A DNA stretch of 64,000 nt, from contig NZ_JAIMCG010000019.1 in assembly GCF_019795295.1 (NCBI RefSeq), forward strand, positions 1 through 64,000. Direction: 5' to 3'. The stretch comes from Cupriavidus sp. AU9028 (GTDB lineage: Bacteria > Pseudomonadota > Gammaproteobacteria > Burkholderiales > Burkholderiaceae). The number at the start of each line of letters is the position of its first letter. Within the stretch, counting starts at the first letter, position 1. Shown piece by piece: positions 55,220-64,000 of the stretch. The notes under the pieces are model-generated. The model saw only the letters and a program-made list of their open reading frames with translations. It was not told the origin of the DNA and made no database searches. A program made the position numbers and the translations under genes.

Positions 55220-55240
55220 ACGCCCTGACGGGAAAGAGAG

Positions 55241-55573
55241 GCAAAGCAGGCCGATAAGCCGGATTCTGTGCGCGGCGGACGGATCCGCCGCGTGACAACC
55301 ATTCCTCTAGGCCGGCCGTTACCGGCCGGCTCCAGCTCCCTACCCGCAGACTCGGCGGGCCGCTTCATCGTCTGCCTATTTGGGATTGCTCCGGGTGGAG
55401 GTTACCGCGTTTCACCCTTCGCACCGGGAGACCCGGGGCGAAGACTCGTCTCTGTGGCCCTATTCCGCACGTTGCCGTGGATGGCTGTTAGCCACCACCC
55501 TGCCCTATGGAGTCCGGACTTTCCTCCCCCTGCCCGTTACCGGGCAGGCAGCGGTTGTCTGTCCTGCTTTGCG
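55241..55573 (-). ncRNA. rnpB: RNase P RNA, class A
   Basis: This is the catalytic RNA of ribonuclease P, which matures tRNA 5' ends. Read leftward, the 5' part holds the universal GAGGAAAGTCCGGACTCC (around 55510-55526) and the 3' part holds ACAGAATCCGGCTTATCGGCC. The ends GCAAAGCAGG (near 55572) and CCTGCTTTGC (near 55241) pair as helix P1, which sets the boundaries to within a few bases. A -10 element TAGACT (55580-55585) lies 7 bases before the 5' end. Confidence 0.95.
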
Positions 55574-55579
55574 GCCCGC

Positions 55580-55585
55580 AGTCTA
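55580..55585 (-). promoter_or_regulatory. -10 element of rnpB
   Basis: TAGACT read leftward is 7 bases upstream of the inferred RNA 5' end. It lies within the stop-codon region of the DUF3025 gene. Confidence 0.5.
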
Positions 55586-56425
55586 GCACCAATGGCGGCC
55601 GGCGTCGCCTGACCATGCCTGTGCCGCGCGCCGCCCGGGCCGGAACACGGCAGCATCGTCGTAGAACGACGGCTCCGCATTGGCATCGCACCAGCCCGGA
55701 ATGCCGAGGACCGGCAAGGGCGCGAACGCGCGCCCATGCAGCGCCTCGCCATCCCGTGCCGCTGCCAGGCCGTGGGCCAGCGCCTGGTCCACGGCGGGCT
55801 CGCCCGGATCGTCCGCCGCCAGGGGAAATGGCAGCGTCCATGCATGCGCGGTCAGGGACTTGTACGGCGCCGCCAGCTTCTCCAGCAGCGCGTGGCCGAA
55901 CGGCAGCACGGTCCGGCCGGCATGCCAGTCGCCCCGCTCCTGCACGAACAGCGCACGCCAGTCGAACGCACGCAGCTGCGCCTCGGCCCGCGCGTCACGA
56001 AACAGGAAGATTGCGCCGTTCTCGTCGAACAGCGTGGCGGCATCGCGCACCGGACCGCGCCGGCCCTGCACGCCGTCGGCGGCGATCGCTTCGGCCTGCA
56101 GGCGGTTCAGCATCGCCTTGGCGCGCGGAAAGCGCAGCCACACCAGGCCGTTGAAGATGTCGTGCAGATTGTCGCGCGTCGGCACTTTGCCGGTGGCGAA
56201 GATATGCGCCTCATAAGCGCGGCCCTCGGGCAACTCCTGCTGCGTCACGAACCGCAGCGGCAGGCCGGCGCCGTTGCGGACCTGCCCGGCGTCGCACGCG
56301 GCGTCCAGGCAGTCGTTGAGCGCCTGCGCGGCGCTGGCGCCCTGCTGCAGGCGCGCGGCCAGCCGGCGCCCGTCGTCCGCGAAGCCCGCAAACCAGGGGC
56401 GGCTCCAGTCGATCGCCGCCAGCAT
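55583..56425 (-). CDS. DUF3025 domain protein
   Basis: This 280-residue protein matches DUF3025. Family segments are LPLRFVTQQELPEGRAYEAHIFATGKVPTR, HDIFNGLVWLRFPRAK and LPVLGIPGWCDANAEPSFYDD. The last is diagnostic. Its function is unknown. ATG at 56425 was chosen, 12 bases after the pyrC stop. The large open frame to 57115 on this strand is a shadow of pyrC. The 3' end touches the rnpB promoter region. Confidence 0.83.
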   Translation of the reverse strand: MLAAIDWSRPWFAGFADDGRRLAARLQQGASAAQALNDCLDAACDAGQVRNGAGLPLRFVTQQELPEGRAYEAHIFATGKVPTRDNLHDIFNGLVWLRFPRAKAMLNRLQAEAIAADGVQGRRGPVRDAATLFDENGAIFLFRDARAEAQLRAFDWRALFVQERGDWHAGRTVLPFGHALLEKLAAPYKSLTAHAWTLPFPLAADDPGEPAVDQALAHGLAAARDGEALHGRAFAPLPVLGIPGWCDANAEPSFYDDAAVFRPGRRAAQAWSGDAGRHWC

Positions 56426-56436
56426 CTCGCCCAGCG

Positions 56437-57471
56437 TCAGGCCGCCTTCCAGCGCAGCGTCTCGCCGGCCCGCAGCGGCACCAGTTCGGCCTCGCCATAG
56501 GGCAGCGACGCCGGCAGCTCCCAGTCCTCGCGCCGCAGGGTCAGCGTGCCGGTATTGCGCGGCAGGCCGTAGAACGCCGGGCCATGGAAGCTGGCGAAGG
56601 CCTCGAGCTTGTCCAGCGCGCCAGCGGCGTCGAACGCCTCCGCGTACAACTCCATGGCGTGCAGTGCGGTATAGCAGCCGGCGCAACCGCAGCTGTGCTC
56701 CTTCAGGCCGCGCGCGTGCGGCGCGCTGTCGGTGCCAAGGAAGAAGCGCGGGTTGCCGGAGGTGGCGGCGGCCACCAGCGCCTCGCGGTGGGTCTCGCGC
56801 TTGAGCACCGGCAGGCAGTAGTAATGCGGCCGGATGCCGCCGACAAAGATCGCGTTGCGGTTGAACAGCAGGTGATGGGCGGTGATGCTCGCGCCGATCG
56901 GCCCTTCCGCCTCGCGCACATAGTCGGCCGCCTCGCGCGTGGTGATGTGTTCGAACACCACCTTCAGCGCCGGAAAATCGCGCCGCAGCGGCTGCATGAC
57001 CTGTTCGATGAAGACCGCCTCGCGGTCGAACAGGTCGATGGCCGGATCGGTGACCTCGCCGTGCACCAGCAGCGGCAGGCCGACGCGCTGCATCGCTTCC
57101 AGCGCCGCGCTGCAACGGCGGATGTCGGTCACCCCGGCATCGCTGTTGGTGGTGGCGCCGGCGGGGTACAGCTTGACGCCGTGGACGAAGCCGCTTTCCC
57201 GCGCCGCCACGATCTCGTCGGCCGTGGTGTTGTCGGTCAGGTACAGCGTCATCAGCGGCTCGAACGACAGCCCAGCCGGCAGCGCCGCCAGGATGCGGTC
57301 GCGGTAGGCGCGAGCCTGCGCGACGGTGGTGACCGGCGGCTTCAGGTTCGGCATCACGATGGCGCGGGCGAACTGCCGCGCGGTGTCGGGCAGCACCGCG
57401 GCCAGGGCGGCGCCATCGCGCAGATGCAGGTGCCAGTCGTCGGGGCGGGTCAGGGTCAGGGTTTGCGTCAT
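56437..57471 (-). CDS. pyrC: Dihydroorotase (class II, PyrC)
   Basis: PyrC closes carbamoyl-aspartate to dihydroorotate in pyrimidine synthesis. The 344-residue amidohydrolase has the metal motif [10 protein letters not shown] near the start, the carbamylated-lysine region [36 protein letters not shown] and the catalytic Asp region LGTDSAPH. It is the short E. coli-like type. Start 57471 gives the conserved [14 protein letters not shown]. The glycerate kinase gene ends 59 bases upstream. Confidence 0.96.
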   Translation of the reverse strand: MTQTLTLTRPDDWHLHLRDGAALAAVLPDTARQFARAIVMPNLKPPVTTVAQARAYRDRILAALPAGLSFEPLMTLYLTDNTTADEIVAARESGFVHGVKLYPAGATTNSDAGVTDIRRCSAALEAMQRVGLPLLVHGEVTDPAIDLFDREAVFIEQVMQPLRRDFPALKVVFEHITTREAADYVREAEGPIGASITAHHLLFNRNAIFVGGIRPHYYCLPVLKRETHREALVAAATSGNPRFFLGTDSAPHARGLKEHSCGCAGCYTALHAMELYAEAFDAAGALDKLEAFASFHGPAFYGLPRNTGTLTLRREDWELPASLPYGEAELVPLRAGETLRWKAA

Positions 57472-57529
57472 GTCAGGAAAGCGGCGCGGGTCCGCCCGGC
57501 GGGGTTCCGGGCATCGCCGCAAGCAGGCA

Positions 57530-58858
57530 TCAAAGAATCAGGATGGCGCGATAGTCGTTCACGTTGGTGCGCGTCGGCCCCGTGACCACCAGGTCGCCAA
57601 GGGCGTCGAACAATCCCCAGCTGTCGTGCGCTTCCAGCTGGCGCCGCGCCGGCATGCCGGCGGCCTCGGCCCGCGCCAGCGTGCCGGGGTCGGCCACCGC
57701 GCCGGCGTTGTCCTCCGAGCCGTCGATCCCGTCGGTGTCGGCGGCGATGGCATGCACGTCCGGCATGCCATCCAGCTCGGTCATCAGCGCCAGCAGGAAT
57801 TCCGAGCAGCGCCCGCCGCGTGGCCGCACGCCGCCGGCGCCGTGCACGCGCGGCAGCGTTACCGTGCATTCGCCGCCGGAAATCAAGGCCACCGGCGCGG
57901 CGAAGGGGGCATTGTACGCCCGCACCTCGCGCACCAGCGCGGCATACACCCGCGCCACCTCGCGCGCTTCGCCCGTGACCGTATCGCCCAGGATGACCGG
58001 CTTGACCCCGCGCGCGCGGAAGAGCGCCGCGGCGGCGGCAAGGCTGTTGTGCGCGGTGGCGATCATGCGGTTGTCGACGCGCTCGAACAGCGGGTCGCCC
58101 GGCTTGGGCGTTTCCTCCCGCTTGCCGCATGCGCCCGCTTGCAGCACCGCCAGCACCGCCGCGGGCACGCTTGCCTCGTAGCGGGCGAGGATGGCCAGCG
58201 CCTCCTGGTAGGTGCTGGGGTCCGGCACGGTTGGCCCCGAAGCGATCGCGCTGGGATCGTCGCCGGCGACATCGGAGATCATCAGCGCGGTGACCGGCGC
58301 ACGGCTCGCCTGCGCCAGCCGGCCGCCCTGGATGCGCGACAAGTGCTTGCGCACGATGTTCATCTCCGTAATCGGCGCCCCGCAACGCAGCAGCTCCTGC
58401 GTGGTCGCGCGCAGGTCCGCCATCGACACGCCCTCGGCGGGCAAGGACAACAGACTGGATCCGCCGCCCGATACCAGCACGATCAGGCGGTCCCGCTCGT
58501 CCAGCGACGACACCAGCTGCAGGATCTGCGCCGCGGCGCGCTCGCCCGCCTCGTCCGGGACAGGGTGCCCGGCTTCGATCACGGACACGTGCTCGGTCGG
58601 CATGCCGTGGCCATAGCGGGTCACCACCAGCCCTTCGAGCCGCGCCCCACTGCCTGCATAGGCCCGTTCCACCGCCACCGCCATCGACGCCGCGGCCTTG
58701 CCGGCGCCTACCACCAGCGTGCGGCCGTCACGGGACGGCTCGGGCAGATGCGCCGCCACGATCCGCAGCGGATCGGCGGCGGCCACGGCGGCATCGAAGG
58801 ACTCGCGCAGCAGGCGGGGGGCGTCCAGGCCGGTCGATTCGCGCTTGGTTTCGCTCAT
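57530..58858 (-). CDS. Glycerate 2-kinase (TtuD/MOFRL family)
   Basis: This 442-residue protein matches the DUF4147/MOFRL family, which phosphorylates glycerate to 2-phosphoglycerate; older annotation names it hydroxypyruvate reductase TtuD. Nucleotide-binding segments are visible as [12 protein letters not shown] and [18 protein letters not shown]. The MOFRL C-terminal domain includes [21 protein letters not shown] and [17 protein letters not shown]. Start 58858 was preferred to 58996, which would run into the divergent promoter. It feeds glyoxylate-derived carbon into glycolysis, by family knowledge. Confidence 0.9.
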   Translation of the reverse strand: MSETKRESTGLDAPRLLRESFDAAVAAADPLRIVAAHLPEPSRDGRTLVVGAGKAAASMAVAVERAYAGSGARLEGLVVTRYGHGMPTEHVSVIEAGHPVPDEAGERAAAQILQLVSSLDERDRLIVLVSGGGSSLLSLPAEGVSMADLRATTQELLRCGAPITEMNIVRKHLSRIQGGRLAQASRAPVTALMISDVAGDDPSAIASGPTVPDPSTYQEALAILARYEASVPAAVLAVLQAGACGKREETPKPGDPLFERVDNRMIATAHNSLAAAAALFRARGVKPVILGDTVTGEAREVARVYAALVREVRAYNAPFAAPVALISGGECTVTLPRVHGAGGVRPRGGRCSEFLLALMTELDGMPDVHAIAADTDGIDGSEDNAGAVADPGTLARAEAAGMPARRQLEAHDSWGLFDALGDLVVTGPTRTNVNDYRAILIL

Positions 58859-58914
58859 GGCGAGATGGGAGGGACAGTGGATTGGGTCGGTCGACGAGAT
58901 TCCCCGGCCTCGGC

Positions 58915-58944
58915 TTGGCAGAACGGCCGGGCAGGCGAGATAAT
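58915..58944 (+). promoter_or_regulatory. Promoter for the class II amidotransferase gene
   Basis: TTGGCA (58915-58920) and GATAAT (58939-58944) are 18 bases apart. This leaves a leader of about 75 bases before the start at 59026. Confidence 0.55.
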
Positions 58945-59025
58945 GTCCGCATTCTATTGCAATCCGGCAGCGTGCCGGTCCGCCCTGGCGCGGCACCGCC
59001 CGCGTTGCCGCACCTGTCGCCCGCC

Positions 59026-59856
59026 ATGTGTCAGCTGCTCGGCATGAATTGCGCCACGCCGACCGACGTGACGTTCTCCTTCACCGGCTTCGCCGCCCGC
59101 GGCGGCCTGACGGACCATCATGCCGACGGCTTTGGCGTGGCGTTCTTCGAGGAGAAGGCGTGCCGGCTGTTCATCGACAACCAGTCCGCCGGCACCTCCC
59201 CGGTCGCGGATCTGATCAAGCGCTACCCGATCAAGTCCAGGAACGTCATCTCGCATATCCGCAAGGCGACGCAGGGCTCGGTGCGGCTGGAGAACTGCCA
59301 CCCCTTCATGCGCGAACTATGGGGCAGGCACTGGATCTTCGCCCATAACGGCGACCTGAAGGGCTTTGCGCCGTTTCTGGGCGGGGTCTATCAGCCGGTT
59401 GGCGATACCGACAGCGAACTGGCGTTCTGCGCGCTGCTGCAGGGCCTGCGCAAGCGCTTTCCCGGCTCGCAGCCGCCGCTGAACGAACTGGGCCACGCGC
59501 TGGCGGACATCACGCGCGACATCACGGTACACGGCGTCTTCAATTTCCTGCTGAGCAACGGCCAGGCGCTGTTTGCCCACTGCTCCACCCGGCTCTTCTA
59601 TCTGGTGCGGCAATGGCCGTTCTCGACCGCCCATCTGATCGATGCCGACCTGTCCGTCGATTTCGCCCAGGTGACGACGCCCGAGGACCGGGTCGCCGTG
59701 ATCGCCACGGTGCCGTTGACCGACAACGAAGTGTGGACGCCGTTCGCGCCGGGAGAACTGGTGATGTTCGAGGACGGTCAGCCGACCGCGACGTGGATGG
59801 TGCCGATTCCGCCCGAGGTGCAGGCGCGCAATGCGTTGAATACGGCTTGTACTTGA
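59026..59856 (+). CDS. Class II glutamine amidotransferase (YafJ-like)
   Basis: This 276-residue protein is an N-terminal-nucleophile amidotransferase. After removal of Met, Cys2 (MCQLLGMNC) is the catalytic nucleophile. Further family segments are DGFGVAFFEEKACRLF, VISHIRKATQG, ENCHPFMRELWGRHWIFAHNGDL and GDTDSELAFCALL. The acceptor of the ammonia is unknown, as for E. coli YafJ. A longer frame to 58882 was rejected because the Cys must be residue 2. It converges with gltL across a repeat pair. Confidence 0.91.
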   Translation: MCQLLGMNCATPTDVTFSFTGFAARGGLTDHHADGFGVAFFEEKACRLFIDNQSAGTSPVADLIKRYPIKSRNVISHIRKATQGSVRLENCHPFMRELWGRHWIFAHNGDLKGFAPFLGGVYQPVGDTDSELAFCALLQGLRKRFPGSQPPLNELGHALADITRDITVHGVFNFLLSNGQALFAHCSTRLFYLVRQWPFSTAHLIDADLSVDFAQVTTPEDRVAVIATVPLTDNEVWTPFAPGELVMFEDGQPTATWMVPIPPEVQARNALNTACT

Positions 59857-59892
59857 GGGGCAGGCGCCGGCATGGAAAGGCAAGCGCCCGAT

Positions 59893-59933
59893 GCCCTCTC
59901 CCCCGCCCCTCTCCCACAAGTGGGAGAGGGGAG
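59893..59933 (-). repeat. Palindromic intergenic repeat, copy 4 (inverted)
   Basis: Read leftward this is GCTCCCCTCTCCCAC, a short centre, then GGGAGAGGGGC and GGGGGAGAGGGC. It points away from copy 5 across a 32-base spacer, the opposite arrangement to copies 1 and 2. Confidence 0.8.
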
Positions 59934-59965
59934 CAAACCGGGAGCGTGCGACATGCTGGTGGTTC

Positions 59966-60008
59966 GCTCCCCTCTCCCGCCTGCGGGAGAGGGGCCGGGG
60001 GAGAGGGC
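59966..60008 (+). repeat. Palindromic intergenic repeat, copy 5
   Basis: This is the best-preserved 43-base unit: GCTCCCCTCTCCCGC, CTGCGGGAGAGGGG and CCGGGGGAGAGGGC. It lies between the convergent amidotransferase and gltL genes, 24 bases from the gltL stop. Confidence 0.8.
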
Positions 60009-60031
60009 CAGCGAGGGCCCGCTAGCCGCGC

Positions 60032-60766
60032 TCAGTGCTGCAGGATCTTCGACAGGAAATGGCGCGCCCGCTCCGAGCGGCCTTCGATATTGCCGAAGAA
60101 CTCTTCCTTGGTTGCGTCCTCGACGATGTGGCCCTGGTCCATGAAGATCACCCGGTTGGCCACCTTGCGCGCGAAGCCCATTTCGTGGGTCACGCACATC
60201 ATGGTCATGCCTTCGTGGGCCAGCTGCACCATCACGTCCAGCACTTCATTGACCATCTCCGGGTCCAGCGCCGACGTGGGCTCGTCGAACAGCATGCAGA
60301 TCGGATCCATCGACAGCGCCCGGGCGATCGCCACGCGCTGCTGCTGACCGCCCGACAGCTGGCCGGGATATTTGTCCGCCTGGTTCTTCAGGCCGACGCG
60401 CTCCAGGTACTTCATGCCCTTGGCCATCGCCTCGTCGCGCGAGCGGCCCAGCACCTTGACCTGCGCGATGGTCAGGTTCTCGGTGATCGACAGGTGCGGG
60501 AACAGCTCGAAGTTCTGGAACACCATGCCCACGCGCGAGCGCAGCTTGGGCAGGTTGGTCTTGGACGAGCCGACCGAGGTGCCGTCGACCAGGATGTCGC
60601 CCTTCTGGAACGGCTCCAGGCCGTTGACGGTCTTGATCAGCGTCGACTTGCCCGACCCGGACGGACCGCACACCACCACCACTTCGCCCTTGGCCACCTT
60701 GGTAGTGCAGTCGGTCAGCACCTGGAAGCTGCCATACCACTTGGAAACGTTGTTGATTTCAATCAT
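60032..60766 (-). CDS. gltL: Glutamate/aspartate ABC transporter ATP-binding protein
   Basis: This 244-residue ABC ATPase powers acidic amino acid import. Walker A is GPSGSGKS at 34-41, the signature is QLSGGQQQR, and Walker B is [13 protein letters not shown]. It matches the polar amino acid transporter class (GltL/GlnQ). It overlaps gltK by 4 bases and is the last gene of the leftward gltIJKL operon. Confidence 0.93.
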   Translation of the reverse strand: MIEINNVSKWYGSFQVLTDCTTKVAKGEVVVVCGPSGSGKSTLIKTVNGLEPFQKGDILVDGTSVGSSKTNLPKLRSRVGMVFQNFELFPHLSITENLTIAQVKVLGRSRDEAMAKGMKYLERVGLKNQADKYPGQLSGGQQQRVAIARALSMDPICMLFDEPTSALDPEMVNEVLDVMVQLAHEGMTMMCVTHEMGFARKVANRVIFMDQGHIVEDATKEEFFGNIEGRSERARHFLSKILQH

Positions 60767-61446
60767 ACAGCCACCTTTTTCTGGTAACGCTTGACCAGCA
60801 GCGAAGCGGAGAAACAGATCACGAAGTAGACGAAGCCAGCGAACAGCAGCATCTCGACGATGCGCCCATCGCGCTCGCCGATGCCGTAGGCCTGACCGAA
60901 GAAGTCAGCCAGCGCGCTGACGTACACCAGCGACGTATCCTGGAACAGGATGATGCCCTGGGTCAGCAGCAGCGGGACCATGTTGCGGAACGCCTGCGGC
61001 AGGATCACCAGCCGCATGGTCTGGCCATAGGTCATGCCCAGCGCCTGCGCGGCGTACAGCTGCCCGCGCGAAACGCTCTGGATGCCGGCGCGGATGATTT
61101 CCGAGTAGTAGGCGGCCTCGAACAGCGCGAACGCCACCAGCGCCGAGGTCATCCGCAAGTCGGTGGCAGGCGACAGGTTGAACAGCCCCTGCAGCACCTG
61201 CGGGATGATCAGGAAGAACCACAGCAGCACCATCACCAGCGGAATCGAGCGGAAGATGGTGACGTAGCCCTGGGCGAACCAGTTCAGCGGCTTGATGGAC
61301 GACAGCCGCATCATGGCCAGGATCGTGCCCCAGACGATGCCGACCACCACCGCGGTGCCGGTGATCTTCAGCGAGACCAGCATGCCCTCCCAGAGCACGT
61401 GCAGCGTGTCGGCGTTGATCGAGGTGAAATCGAAGGAATATTCCAT
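60763..61446 (-). CDS. gltK: Glutamate/aspartate ABC transporter permease GltK
   Basis: This 227-residue inner-membrane permease has about five hydrophobic segments and the EAA loop region [29 protein letters not shown]. It pairs with GltJ. The start [22 protein letters not shown] is typical of GltK. It lies 9 bases after gltJ and overlaps gltL by 4 bases. Confidence 0.93.
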   Translation of the reverse strand: MEYSFDFTSINADTLHVLWEGMLVSLKITGTAVVVGIVWGTILAMMRLSSIKPLNWFAQGYVTIFRSIPLVMVLLWFFLIIPQVLQGLFNLSPATDLRMTSALVAFALFEAAYYSEIIRAGIQSVSRGQLYAAQALGMTYGQTMRLVILPQAFRNMVPLLLTQGIILFQDTSLVYVSALADFFGQAYGIGERDGRIVEMLLFAGFVYFVICFSASLLVKRYQKKVAV

Positions 61447-61455
61447 GGCGCCCCC

Positions 61456-62184
61456 TTACTTGCTGCCGATCAGGCCCGGCACGCGGGCGCGCTTCTCGAC
61501 CCAGCGCATCACCAGCATGACGACCAGGTTGATCAGCATGTACATCAACGTCACCGCGATGAACGACTCATAGGGCCGCGCGGTATAGTCGACCAGCTGG
61601 CGCCCTTGCGCTGCCAGTTCCAGCAGGCCGATGGTCGAGGCCACCGCCGAGTTCTTGAAGATGTTCAGGAACTCGGACGTCAGCGGCGGCACGATGACGC
61701 GGAAGGACATCGGCAGCAGCACGTAGCGATAGGTCTGCGGCAGGGTGAAACCCATCGCCAGGCCGGCATTGCGCTGGCCGCGCGGCAACGAGTTGATACC
61801 CGAGCGCACCTGCTCGCAAACCCGCGCGGCGGTGAAGGTGCCCAGGCAGAACATCGCCGCCAGGAACTGCTGGAGGAACGGATCCATCTGCTTGATCGTC
61901 TCGCCGAACGGCAGCAGCTCGGGCGCGACGAAATACCAGATGAACAGCTGCACCAGCAGCGGAATATTGCGGAAGATCTCGACGTAAGTGGCCGCGATGC
62001 CCGCCAGGAAGCGGTTGGGCACGGTGCGCAGCACGCCGAGCACGGACCCGATGACCAGAGCGATGACCCACGAAGTCAGCCCGAGCGCGATGGTGACCTT
62101 CAGACCGGAGATCATCCAGTCCAGATAGGTCTCGTTCATCGCGGCTTCTTCGAGGAATACACCCCAATGCCAGTTGTAATTCAT
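61456..62184 (-). CDS. gltJ: Glutamate/aspartate ABC transporter permease GltJ
   Basis: This 242-residue permease starts MNYNWHWGVF, as in E. coli GltJ, and carries the EAA loop region AARVCEQVRSGINSLPRGQRNAGLAMGF. About five membrane segments are present. The start at 62184 was chosen because GAGGA lies about 8 bases upstream; a longer frame to 62232 runs through a hairpin. The 64-base gap to gltI contains that hairpin. Confidence 0.93.
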   Translation of the reverse strand: MNYNWHWGVFLEEAAMNETYLDWMISGLKVTIALGLTSWVIALVIGSVLGVLRTVPNRFLAGIAATYVEIFRNIPLLVQLFIWYFVAPELLPFGETIKQMDPFLQQFLAAMFCLGTFTAARVCEQVRSGINSLPRGQRNAGLAMGFTLPQTYRYVLLPMSFRVIVPPLTSEFLNIFKNSAVASTIGLLELAAQGRQLVDYTARPYESFIAVTLMYMLINLVVMLVMRWVEKRARVPGLIGSK

Positions 62185-62201
62185 TGATGCGTCCTCAAAA
62201 A

Positions 62202-62228
62202 GAAACGGAAGGACCAGCCTTCCGTTTC
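62202..62228 (-). terminator. Hairpin between gltI and gltJ
   Basis: GAAACGGAAGG and CCTTCCGTTTC form a perfect 11-pair stem with a 5-base loop. Read leftward it is followed by TTTTTG. It probably acts as a leaky terminator or a 3' stabiliser, so that the binding protein is made in excess over the permeases. Confidence 0.65.
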
Positions 62229-62248
62229 GCACTCCTGATTCAAACGTC

Positions 62249-63148
62249 TCAGTCGAGCGCCTTGTCGTTCGGGTTCTTGATGAGTGCCTTCATGTCATCG
62301 GACATCGGGAAGTCCAGGTTCAGGCCCTTCGGCGGCACCGGTTGCGTGAACCACTTGGCGTAGAGCGTATTGATCTCGCCATTCTTCATCATGCCGGCGA
62401 TGGTGGTATCGGCAATCTTCTTGAACGGCGCATCGTCCTTGCGCAGCATGCAACCGTAGGATTCGCGCGATTGCGGCTTGCCGGTAACGATCCAGTCGGC
62501 TGGATTGCGCGCCTTGGCCCGCTCGCCATACAGCAGCGCGTCGTCCATCATGAAGGCGACGGCACGGCCGGATTGCAGCGTCAGGAACGACTGGCCATGA
62601 TCCTTGGTGCTGATGATGTTCATGCCGAGCTTCTGCTCGTCGTTCATGGTGCGCAGCAGGCGCTCCGAGGTGGTGCCGGCGGTGGTCACCACGTTCTTGC
62701 CCTTCAGGTCGGCCCAGTCCTTGATGCCGCTGTCCTTCTTCGTCATGAAGCGGGTGCCGATGATGAAGATAGTGTTGCTGAAATCGACCTGCTTCTGGCG
62801 CTCCAGGTTATTGGTGGTGGAGCCGCACTCGATATCGATGGTGCCGTTCTGCAGCAGCGTAATGCGGTTCTGCGAGGTGATCGGGATTTCCTTGACCTGC
62901 AGGTTCGGCATCTTCAGCTGTTCCTTGATCGCCTCGACGATGCGGACGTTGATGTCATAGGAATAGCCGACCTGGCGCACGCCGCCGAGGTTGTAGTTGA
63001 AGGGAACCGAGGATTCCCGCACGCCAAGCGTGATAACACCGGTGTCTTTGATCTTCTTCAGGGTACCCGTCAATTGCTCGGCGGCCTGCGCCGTTCCGCA
63101 GAGCACGCCTGCTGCCACCATCACCGAAGCCAACTTGGCAACGTTCAT
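62249..63148 (-). CDS. gltI: Glutamate/aspartate periplasmic binding protein
   Basis: This 299-residue solute-binding protein captures glutamate and aspartate for the GltJKL importer. The signal peptide ends at GTAQA (about residue 22). The mature part has GVITLGVRESSVPFNY, IDIECGSTTNNLERQKQVDFS and TSERLLRTMNDEQ, typical of GltI. The start at 63148 was chosen because AAGGAG stands 6-8 bases upstream. It leads the operon and is followed by a hairpin. Confidence 0.95.
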   Translation of the reverse strand: MNVAKLASVMVAAGVLCGTAQAAEQLTGTLKKIKDTGVITLGVRESSVPFNYNLGGVRQVGYSYDINVRIVEAIKEQLKMPNLQVKEIPITSQNRITLLQNGTIDIECGSTTNNLERQKQVDFSNTIFIIGTRFMTKKDSGIKDWADLKGKNVVTTAGTTSERLLRTMNDEQKLGMNIISTKDHGQSFLTLQSGRAVAFMMDDALLYGERAKARNPADWIVTGKPQSRESYGCMLRKDDAPFKKIADTTIAGMMKNGEINTLYAKWFTQPVPPKGLNLDFPMSDDMKALIKNPNDKALD

Positions 63149-63314
63149 AACATCTCCTTGACCATGAGAGAAAGGCGGGACTCTACAAGAAACGTCCCCC
63201 CGACGAAATAGTATTGCGCAAGGGGCCACCCCCAGACAACGGGAATTTCCCTAGCCGCCGCATTGCAGCAATCGCTCGCGCAAGTCGTCATGGCAGCCAC
63301 CCCGGCAAAGAAAA

Positions 63315-63348
63315 AAGCGGCAGCCGGAACAAATTCCGGCTGCCGCTT
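63315..63348 (-). terminator. Terminator of the glutamate dehydrogenase gene
   Basis: Read leftward, AAGCGGCAGCCGGA pairs with TCCGGCTGCCGCTT around a 6-base loop, followed by a T-run. It lies about 70 bases beyond the stop of the partial gene to the right. The rest of the 269-base gap upstream of gltI shows no other clear signal. Confidence 0.88.
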
Positions 63349-63417
63349 CGTCTTCCACATGCCTGACTTTGGTGCGTTGCAGCACGAAAGCCGCCCCATC
63401 CCGAGGCTTTCCTCTAA

Positions 63418-64000
63418 TCAGGGATAGAGACCGCGCATTTCGCGCGCCTGAAGAATCCGCGTACAGGCCACGATGAACGCCGCGGTACGCAGCGTTACCT
63501 TGTTCTCCTGTGCGACCTGCCAGATCGACCGGAACGCCTCTTGCATGATCCGTACCAGCCGCTGGTTGATTTCTTCCTCCGTCCAGAAGAAGCTGGAGAA
63601 GTCCTGTACCCATTCGAAGTACGACACGGTCACGCCGCCGGCATTGGCGATCACGTCCGGCGCCACCAGGATGTTGCGCTCGCGCAGGATGTCGTCGGCT
63701 TCCGGCGTGGTCGGGCCATTGGCGCCCTCGATCACCAGGCGGGCCTTGATCCTGGGCGCGTTGTGCACCGTGATCTGGCCTTCCAGCGCGGCCGGGATCA
63801 GGATGTCGCAATCGACCTCCCAGAACTGCTCGGCGCCGATGGTCTCGGCGCGGAAGCCCTCGATGGTGCCGGTCTGGGCGGCGTGCTCCATCATGGCCGG
63901 GATATCCAGGCCCGCCGGATCGTACAGCGCGGTCTTGTGGTCCTGCACCGCGACGATCTTCGCGCCCGCCTCATGGAACAGCTTGGCGGCCACCCCGCCG
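63418..64000 (-). CDS. gdhA: Glutamate dehydrogenase, C-terminal part (runs off the window)
   Basis: Only the last ~194 residues are present; the start lies beyond 64000. The visible part is the Rossmann-type nucleotide-binding domain of the Glu/Leu/Phe/Val dehydrogenases, with [33 protein letters not shown] and [15 protein letters not shown]. The end [22 protein letters not shown] fits NAD(P)-dependent glutamate dehydrogenase. Neighbouring gltIJKL imports its substrate or product. Cofactor preference cannot be read from this fragment. Confidence 0.9.
   Translation of the reverse strand, partial: GGVAAKLFHEAGAKIVAVQDHKTALYDPAGLDIPAMMEHAAQTGTIEGFRAETIGAEQFWEVDCDILIPAALEGQITVHNAPRIKARLVIEGANGPTTPEADDILRERNILVAPDVIANAGGVTVSYFEWVQDFSSFFWTEEEINQRLVRIMQEAFRSIWQVAQENKVTLRTAAFIVACTRILQAREMRGLYP

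Noticed and set aside
55268-55612. A short rightward frame across the rnpB region
   Set aside because: The region is the RNase P RNA gene on the opposite strand, with conserved core sequences and pairing ends.
59893-60008. The palindromic repeats taken as a CRISPR array
   Set aside because: There are only two units here, in opposite orientation, each self-complementary, with no regular spacers and no cas genes.
63200-63260. A possible sigma-54 promoter upstream of gltI (GG...TTGC pattern)
   Set aside because: Read leftward, a GG and a TTGC can be placed 10 bases apart, but the -24 part lacks the TGGCAC core, so the match is too weak to report.

Overview
This is a GC-rich chromosomal window from a betaproteobacterium of the order Burkholderiales. 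Gene order and protein content most resemble Cupriavidus/Ralstonia (Burkholderiaceae). Diagnostic blocks are phoH-ybeY-corC-lnt, the leftward lptD-surA-pdxA-rsmA operon, dusB-fis-purH, tyrS beside an M23 peptidase, anmK, erpA and bactofilin genes, rplM-rpsI, a class A RNase P RNA gene and gltIJKL. No tRNA, rRNA, CRISPR array, prophage, integrase or insertion sequence was seen. Most of the window is conserved housekeeping DNA with accessory genes between the blocks.

Layout. 1-4588: rRNA maturation and lipoprotein acylation (phoH, ybeY, corC, lnt). 5154-11232: glycyl-tRNA synthetase subunits separated by an exported protein of unknown function, then gmhB, plsC and a YgjP-type peptidase. 11226-13076: a large unrecognised protein with weak ankyrin-like segments. 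13253-15049: gloA, a DMT exporter and a DUF1801 protein. 15069-20919: outer-membrane biogenesis operon. 21076-23946: coupled operon amgK-azlC-azlD-murU (cell-wall sugar recycling around an AzlCD exporter). 24009-27176: pepP, an unknown gene and a ubiquinone hydroxylase. 27541-34326: dusB-fis-purH, ruvC, a periplasmic glpQ-type lipoprotein, ruvA and ruvB. 34449-35657: an ankyrin-repeat protein ending in a basic tract and Cys-Cys-Ala-Ile-Val. 35754-39700: queuosine-precursor transporter, phosphatase, PEBP protein, dtd and tyrS. 39922-44560: M23 peptidase, anmK, erpA, bactofilin, rpsI and rplM. 44960-52074: an iron-regulated fecI-fecR-fecA block with four accessory membrane or periplasmic genes behind a Fur-box-like promoter. 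52285-54255: an Ig/kelch lipoprotein. 54372-55573: a candidate small RNA, a Pho-box-like site, an OsmC protein and rnpB. 55583-59856: DUF3025 protein, pyrC, glycerate 2-kinase and a class II amidotransferase. 60032-63148: glutamate/aspartate ABC transporter. 63418-64000: 3' part of a glutamate dehydrogenase gene.

Themes. Cell-envelope work dominates: Lnt, LptD/SurA, GmhB, PlsC, the AmgK/MurU/AnmK recycling route, the M23 hydrolase and bactofilin. The points most worth following up are: (1) a leftward ~130-nt RNA with a strong promoter and terminator whose hairpin loop copies the 16S rRNA anti-Shine-Dalgarno sequence; (2) the ankyrin protein with an apparent eukaryote-type lipidation tail; (3) five copies of a ~43-bp palindromic intergenic repeat, four of them in inverted pairs; and (4) a lipoprotein with three repeats of exactly 91 residues. 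The first ~155 bases are G/C homopolymer-rich and may be poor-quality sequence.
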